A stretch of 64,000 nt of DNA. It comes from Lactuca virosa. Taxonomy: Eukaryota; Streptophyta; Magnoliopsida; Asterales; Asteraceae. The translations under genes and the position numbers were made by a program. The stretch covers positions 106,628,947 to 106,692,946 of the forward strand of contig CAKMRJ010005745.1 of assembly GCA_928212115.1 (NCBI GenBank), in the 5' to 3' direction. A model generated the notes under the pieces. The model had not been told where the DNA came from and ran no database searches. It saw nothing but the letters and a program-made list of their open reading frames with translations. Of this stretch, positions 58,093 to 64,000 are shown piece by piece. Each line of letters starts with the position of its first letter. Position 1 is the first letter of the stretch.

Positions 58093-58202
58093 TTTGTCTA
58101 TCTTCTGTTTGAGGTGAGCCTCTTCACTATACTCATGGGTCGAAGGCACCAACGGCGGCCCACTGGATCATGTTTGTAGAATGATAGTGGTCTTTGTAAC
58201 AC
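58093..58202 (+). repeat. Base Ty3-type LTR, third fragment
   Basis: GAGGTGAGCCTCTTCACTAT and GGGTCGAAGGCACCAACGGC resemble the R/U5 text of the LARD LTR. The base LTR then ends in a microsatellite. Confidence 0.6.
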
Positions 58203-58209
58203 AAGCTGA

Positions 58210-58224
58210 CACACACATACACAT

Positions 58225-58302
<78 letters not shown>
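58210..58302. repeat. (CA)n(TA)n microsatellite
   Basis: CA-rich start then about 31 TA units. Confidence 0.95.
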
Positions 58303-58308
<6 letters not shown>

Positions 58309-59060
58309 GATATGTCTCTGACTTAACTCCGTCTCTTTGAGGGATGGAAATGAAGGGCCTGAGAATCACAGCAAAGAAAACAAGATCGTCAATCGTCGTC
58401 CGGGGAGGGGGGCAGTCTCGGAACGAAGCTCCAACGATCAAGTCAGTTTGTCTCTTAGAGAGAAGGTGAAAAAGTGTTAGGTAAGTGTTTAAGGTTTTTT
58501 TTCGATCCCTTCTCTTGGAGGAGAGGGGACCTTTTATAGTTGTAGTTTGGGGGACAGATCCCTTATAGTACCTTCTACCTTTTTAGGTTTGGCAGGGATA
58601 GATGGCCTTCGATTGGTAGATCATGCTCTACGAGTGGTTGTTTGCTATTGGTGCGGGTTTGCCAAGAGCGGCATCCTGAGCGCTACACATGTCGCTCTGC
58701 GAGGCGATTTATACTATTTTGTCTTGACACTGGCCTTGGTGCTTGGCCGCCAAGGAACGAATACGATATCGCGAGGGCAAGGCAAGGGCGAGGCAAGGAC
58801 GCGACGTTAGGCATACGTCGGCCTTTGCCCAAACCGTCTATCAGACTGACGGTTCCTTTATGTTTGACGTATTCCTGGTGCGATACGTTATCAAGTCCCC
58901 TAGGCTAGTAGACATCAGCGTTTGCTTAGGGTAGCTGAGTTGTTCTAGCTTAAATCTAGACACGCGTTTGGTGGGGATGGCTCTTTGACAACTATTGACA
59001 TGACGGAGGCATCGGCACAAGCGATTTTCATCATCATAACCGCTTGAACTTCCCACCTGC
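58303..59060 (+). other. Upstream region of the gypsy-type transposase-like ORF
   Basis: Higher GC than the nest on the left. No domain recognised; small overlapping frames at 58547-58934 look random. It may be part of an LTR or promoter region of the element at 59061-62742. Confidence 0.4.
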
Positions 59061-59068
59061 ATTTAAAT
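59061..59068 (+). promoter_or_regulatory. TATA-like box
   Basis: ATTTAAAT followed by a pyrimidine-rich leader (59070-59160) and an ATG at 59170. Confidence 0.4.
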
Positions 59069-59169
59069 CTTCCCCCATTTGTGTTAGTTCCCCTTTAATT
59101 TTTTTTCTTCTTCTCACTTTTGCTACTTCTTTCCTATTTCTCTCTGTTTCTGCTTTTTTTCAATGGACA

Positions 59170-61420
59170 ATGGCTAGCCCAAGTACCGGAATCGTTCCTT
59201 CTTCGAGCGAGTTCGCCGATCTTCAAGAGCGGTTTGGTTTCCTTCATTAACATGGTGTGGAATACCCTCGAAAGGGGGCTATAATTTCTCTTCTGTCGGG
59301 GGTTAAAGTTGGAGTCCTCATTCCGATCTTCGAGGCTGGTATGAGGCTGCCAACGACATATTTTTTCGACGAGATAATGCACCAGTATGGCTTCCGCGTG
59401 GATGACTTGACTCCAAACGTTGTCAACAAGATTTTTTGTTTTGAACTCGTCTATCGGAACCTTGGAGTTCTACTACAATTTTGGGCATTCAAATCTTTCT
59501 TCAATTCTTCTACTCAGTTAAGTGCTCATAATTTTTCCCAAAGGCGGGGTGTTCATGCCTTTATCGTTAACTAAAAAGCTCCGAAGAAGAACTGGCAAGA
59601 CCGCGGCTCTGGGTAAATCGTGACCTTGTCAGTTTTGGCTATCCTCGTTTGACTACTTTGTCCGATCGAGCACCAGAACTGTGGGGTGCCAGTGCCACTG
59701 TGGCGCAAGCATTAAAGACCATTTGCATCAATGGTGAGGATTGGGAGGATCATATGTTGGTTGCAGTCGGGATGAGCGTTGCTTGGAGTGCTCGGGGGAT
59801 GATGAATCAGTTCTATGTTGAGAAGGACGGTAAGTACCTCTCCTTCCCCCCCTCTTATATTGTTGTTTTCTTCTGTTTTCTTGTGTGTTTTGCGAACTAT
59901 GTTGGCTTGTTTCTCGTTTGCTGGTCACAAGAGGATCCTTCCCTTTGAGATGGTGTTGAGGGGCTGCTTTCAGGGCACCTTCCAATACTAGGAAGTGTCC
60001 TTGGTTGAGACGCTCCCTCCACCGGTCAGTCCCGACCGTGCCTTGGCTCTTTCCGGCCCTCTTGTTGCTTCTCCGCCCAGGTCTGATTCTCCCGTTGGTC
60101 AGGTGTTGATTGACGAGCATGTCGGTGGTGTTTCCCATGAAGACCCTTTGCCTTTTAATACGGAAAGGGAGGAAGCGTCGACCGGACTGACTTGGCTGCT
60201 TGCAGAGTCCGTTGAGGCCAGCTCCTCGGGTTGACGCCTTCTCATGAGGCGGAACTTGGACTTCCTTTTGGGGGAGGCCACTGTAGTGGTTGACATCCCC
60301 GATGATGACGCTCCGAATCAGTCGGAGGGGATGAAAGAAGGGGCGACTGAACTGCCCCGTGAACCTAAAGAGGAGCCAGTGGAAACTACTGCCTTTGGTG
60401 GGAGCATTTTTGGTGTTGACTCAGACGTTGTTCATGAAGGTGTTCCAAACTCACAAGTCCTGCTTCTGATTGGGGAGTGTATTGCCGAGGGTTCTGTTTC
60501 TGCTCCTCCAGCAGCGCCGACCATATATGTTCCAGGATGGGGGATAACCCGGGAATCTCGTCTTTCCTAGCACGAGGTGGCATATGATTGGGGTTCCCAT
60601 GATTTTCTCCCTTGCTACCATCGAGGCTTTGGAGTTTCTCTCTAACTCACATCTTTCAAACAGCCTTTTATATGCAGCTTCACAGGTTGGTTCGTACATG
60701 GTGGCGACTGCCTCTCGCCTTCGTCAGAGCGGTTCTAGTTCCGGTGAGCTTGCTTTGATTAAAGCCGAGCGGGGTGAACTGAAGGCGAGTTTGCTGGAGT
60801 TAGAAGGGGAGAAGCTATCGTTCGAGGAGCGCTATGATCTTTTAGCAGGGGAGAAAGTGTCTTTGGAGGACAATATGGCTGCTTTGGATGGGTCGGTGGA
60901 ATGCTTTTCTCAACGGATCGAGTTTTTAGTGGAGGAGAAGAGGGTAGTGGAGAGCCAGGCGGATTGTGTTAATAAGTGGTTGGAGGAGGAGATTGCGAGG
61001 GAAAAAGTTTCAGATGAAGATTTGGGGTGGTTGCTTCAAAAGGGCATTTTCCGAGTGGTGGATAAGTTTGTCGAGAGTGTTGAGTTTTCGTTGGGTTTAA
61101 GCGGATGAAAATGGCATGTGTGGTTGTCGGTGTGGAGAATGGCAAACATGCGATTTGGGAGCAGGTTTCCGCCGGAAAGTTTGTCTCTGGGGAACCAAAC
61201 GTTACTGTGGAGCATGCTCAGGCGATGCATGCTGCTGTAAAATCTTTTATGGATACAGACTTTGCCTCCTACCTTCGCCTAGGTGAGTTGGACATAGGAG
61301 GCCTTCACTAATTTTGCGATGATCCTGACACCGAAGAGGGTGAGCCTGAAGATGGATTTTTTCCTTTTTTTTGTTGTTTGATGTTCAAGACGATATTTGT
61401 ATTTGCATGGTGTCTTTTAA
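59170..61420 (+). pseudogene. Gypsy-type transposase-like / coiled-coil ORF of a retroelement
   Basis: ATG at 59170 (MASPSTGIVPSSSEFADLQE). The first block (59170-59574; RKGAIISLLSGVKVGVLIPI, EAGMRLPTTYFFDEIMHQYG, YRNLGVLLQFWAFKSFF) resembles the putative gypsy-type transposon domain common in plants (Pfam Transposase_28, from memory). 59649-59829 continues it (WEDHMLVAVGMSVAWSARGM). A possible intron starts at GTAAGT 59830 and ends near 59932. Then come Pro/Ser/acidic linkers (59995-60570), a long coiled coil (60740-61050) and a terminal segment (61105-61400). Stops at 59248 and 60234 and shifts near 59580, 60570 and 61100 make it a pseudogene. Confidence 0.65.
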
Positions 61421-62742
61421 CAATGTTTGAAACAATGTCTGATTTTCTTCCTTGGCCCTGCGTGGTCTTTTCCAAATCCCGGGGGGTTGTCCGGTTTAGA
61501 CAATTTGTTCTCTTTGTTTTTTGTGTGCTAAGTTTACTTCTTTAGTTTATTGTGTTTCTCTTTTTTTTGTTGCCTAGGATGGTTTGTGTTGGCCATCCTT
61601 AGTTTGGATTCTCTCCATAGGTTAGTGTTGGCCTTTAGGTGTCTCGGTCATGGTTATCGTTTGCTTGAAAAGTTTTGGGGGCCCAGAGTGTCTATTTTGA
61701 CGAACTCAACGCTCGCCCTCGGGTCATTCTTTGTGAGTCAAGGCTTTAACTAGTCTTTAGGTGCGAACTATGGTTGGTTCGTTCCATTATGGTGTCCTTT
61801 CTAGCGAAAAGCCTTCGCTTTGGGGGTTTTCTCTAAGCCCTGGGTCATAGGGAGTTGTACTTTGGCTCTAGTCATCTAAGCAAGACCGAGATCATCACCT
61901 CGGGGTCTAAGAGCTCAGGTATTATGCATTTCAAGGGAAAGGTTATAATCATTTAAGACCTCTTACTTGTCGTGATCAGGAGCTGCGACTCTCCTGACCT
62001 CGTCGACATGTTTATTAGGGAGAAGTGATGAGGCCTTGAGGCCTATGATTGTGTTTTTCTCAATGGTTTTGTGTTGGGTGGCATGGATGATCATTCCTTC
62101 TTTATTTGCCATTTGTACTAAATTATGTCGATACTCGTTCGTTTCAAATTGTCTTTTCATTTCATATTTTTGGTGTCTTGGAGACATCTACATTGTTAGA
62201 TAAGTATAAGGAGTCCGATAGTTTTTGCTATTCTAGGTCTAGCTCTTGGACTGACGTTTTGGGGCGTGATTATCCGTTAGGAGTTTGATCACTTGGCCCC
62301 TTCCCTTGATTCCCCCAAGATAAGACTACTGGCTTGGGATCTAGGGCTCCCATGTCACCAGGACGAATTTTTCTTCTTGGACTTTCTTGGTTTGTGTCAT
62401 TCGACGACTCGTGCCTACGAGCTCTCTAGCATTCGTGTGCGTGTGCGAGCCGTGATTGGCTATTTCTGGGATGGTCGTCTTTCAGAAGACGATTTTCAAC
62501 TTCCTCCATTCTCTGGCTTTGGTTGCCTGGTTATCACCTTTGGGCGGTTTTACCTCCTTCTGTGTCACTTTTTTGTTGTTGGCTATGTTTTTTGCGAGGT
62601 TATTGACTAGATTTCGTCCTAGGAGAAGCCTCTGCCAGTTGCAGACTCTTACAGTTGGAGTGAGTCTCCTGTCCACGTCTTCTTTTTGGGGGCAGTTTCC
62701 TACCCTCGCTGCTCCGGCACTGGCGGTTCCTTGGTTGTGACC
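61421..62742 (+). other. Decayed downstream region of the same element
   Basis: GT-rich non-coding sequence with no motif I recognise, ending where Copia-C similarity begins. Open frames at 62293-62740 appear fortuitous. Confidence 0.4.
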
Positions 62743-64000
62743 GGGCCTGGCACCTAAGTCAACATAAAATCATCGAGGGGCGCAAGATATCGCTTTTAAC
62801 CTCTTAGGATAAAAGGAACAGATAAAATTTGACTTATATGCTTGTACTATTTACTCATTAAATCGTACACAACAATACATTTTATAACATCAAGTTACTG
62901 ATGCGCTTATGCATTATCAATGCATAACAAACTTGTAAACAACAACTCATATATCTCGGTTTAAATACTATATGATATTATCGTCTCACAATCACTAGTG
63001 ATTAATTCCATGAAGTGATTCATGTGAGCGCGAGTTTAATCTAATACTCAAATCTTATTTCAGGAGCACTCATGAACGTTGCAGCAAAATTTTGCTATGC
63101 CTAAACGCTTAGACAATCTACAAGCCAATTCATGACAGTCTTGCCTCAATACCTACTTCCAAAGTATGATCGACTGTGGATTGTTTGAATAATCATATTA
63201 TTCTAGAAGTCAAAACATGCAAAATGAAACAATAGTAAAAAATTGACACAAGATAGTAACTTTACTCATAAATAAAACTCCTTTATTTAATCTTCAAATG
63301 TCAATTACATTTTATCTATTACAAGTTTCTAAAAGCTATCTAATTACTAAAACTAATATCGTCCTTCAGCCCAATACTCCTAGCATGCTGCAAGTGCTTA
63401 ACCATACTCAGTCCCTTCGTAAGGGGATCTGTTGGGTTCTCTTCCGACGATACCCACTTTACTACGAGGAGTCCCTCTTCTACCCGATGTCTGATGAAGT
63501 GATATTTTATGTCGATGTGCCTGGATCTACCATGATCCCTCCTCATTCGACGCTTCGCTCGGTGCTATGAACTCTGATTCGCACGTTGAATCAGCTACGG
63601 TCTCCTGCTTGAAACTTTTCCAAGTCACTGCTTCTCCATTCAGGGTAAACACCCAGCTCGATTGAGAGCGGAAATTTTCTCGGTCGGTCTGAAAACTGGT
63701 GTCACTATACCCTCGCACTCTCAAGTCATCACTCCCACCGAGGATAAGGAACCAGTCTTTAGTCCTTCGTAGGTACTTAAGAATGTTCTTTACTGCAGTC
63801 CAGTGAGCTCTACCAGGATTACCTTGGTATCTGCTGACCGGGCTCAAAGCGAAGGCCACATCAGGGCGAGTACATGTCAAAGCATACATGTTCGAGCCAA
63901 TAGCGGAAGCATAAGGTACTCGACTCATTTCTGCAATCTCAGCATCAATACTCGAACTCTGAGTCTTACTCAGTTTGGTATTGCTTTGGATTGGTATCTC
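62743..64000 (-). mobile_element. Copia-C: truncated Copia-A relative, continues past the window
   Basis: Similar to Copia-A from 6468 onward (3' internal region, RNase H and RT connection) in the same orientation. Its 3' LTR and polypurine side are missing: similarity starts abruptly at 62743. Confidence 0.85.
63340..64000 (-). pseudogene. pol: Copia-C RNase H / RT connection, internally deleted
   Basis: Minus-strand frame enters from beyond 64000 with IPIQSNTKLSKTQSSS, then MSRVPYASAIGSNMYALTCT, GYSDTSFQTDRENF and TVADSTCESEF. About 120 bp present in Copia-A (between CTCCTTCGATGC and CCATGATC) are missing at about 63538-63545, joining ASNEE to the GRSRHIDIKYHFIRH end in another frame. The final HARSIGLKDDISF is present. 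RNase H is therefore dead. Confidence 0.88.

Noticed and set aside
58547..58934. Several overlapping frames upstream of the transposase-like ORF
   Set aside because: Three frames overlap, none has domain similarity, and composition alone explains them.

Overview
This is plant nuclear DNA and almost entirely transposable elements. I see no host protein-coding gene, tRNA or rRNA. The LTR promoters carry GTACGCCCAGCGTAC-like and ACTCGNCGAGT dyads, primer sites match plant initiator tRNA-Met, and the sequence is AT-rich with (TA)n tracts. From memory this resembles the repeat fraction of lettuce (Lactuca) or another Asteraceae; that assignment is inference.

Layout. 1-4857 is AT-rich DNA with a non-autonomous hAT-like element (645-2334), a Mutator-like element with long terminal inverted repeats (2832-4124) and a short tandem repeat (4141-4278). 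From 4858 an old Ty3-type LTR (the base LTR) is cut twice. Copia-A (5449-13371, minus, TSD TAAAG) lies in it, and a large minus-strand Ty3-type element without coding capacity (LARD, 13897-58087, TSD TGTGA) lies in it further on. The LARD is a tandem: LTR - internal - LTR - partial internal - partial LTR.

The LARD internal region hosts two more elements. Gypsy-E (18342-31653, plus) is a nearly complete gag-pol element with a chromodomain-like end; a solo LTR, F (27779-30088, TSD CCTCG/CCTCA), sits in its 3' LTR. Copia-D (32793-53399, minus, TSD ATAAC/ATAAT) has gag-pol plus a very long extra ORF downstream of pol. Copia-D is itself hit by Copia-B (34438-41877, plus, TSD AGAAC) inside the extra ORF and by G (47358-48110, TSD GTTGC), a solo LTR of a Copia-B relative, inside pol. 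In both cases removing the insert and one TSD restores the reading frame. Four levels of insertion can thus be ordered: base LTR, then LARD and Copia-A, then E and D, then F, B and G.

To the right, 58093-58202 is the last piece of the base LTR, 58310-62742 is a decayed element with a gypsy-type transposase-like / coiled-coil ORF, and 62743-64000 is a truncated Copia-A relative (Copia-C) running off the window.

The most unusual signals are not genes. (1) Solo LTR F has 16 ACTCGNCGAGT dyads in 8 pairs, each 20-21 bp start to start (two helical turns); the same paired module, with a related spacer, is in the leader of the unrelated Copia-A. (2) Several hairpins in the Copia-A/B leaders keep a GGCATCCC-type loop while their stems differ and stay self-complementary. 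(3) The F and LARD LTRs carry arrays of hairpins with constant loops and changing stems. (4) Copia-D has an extra ORF of about 1,100 codons.
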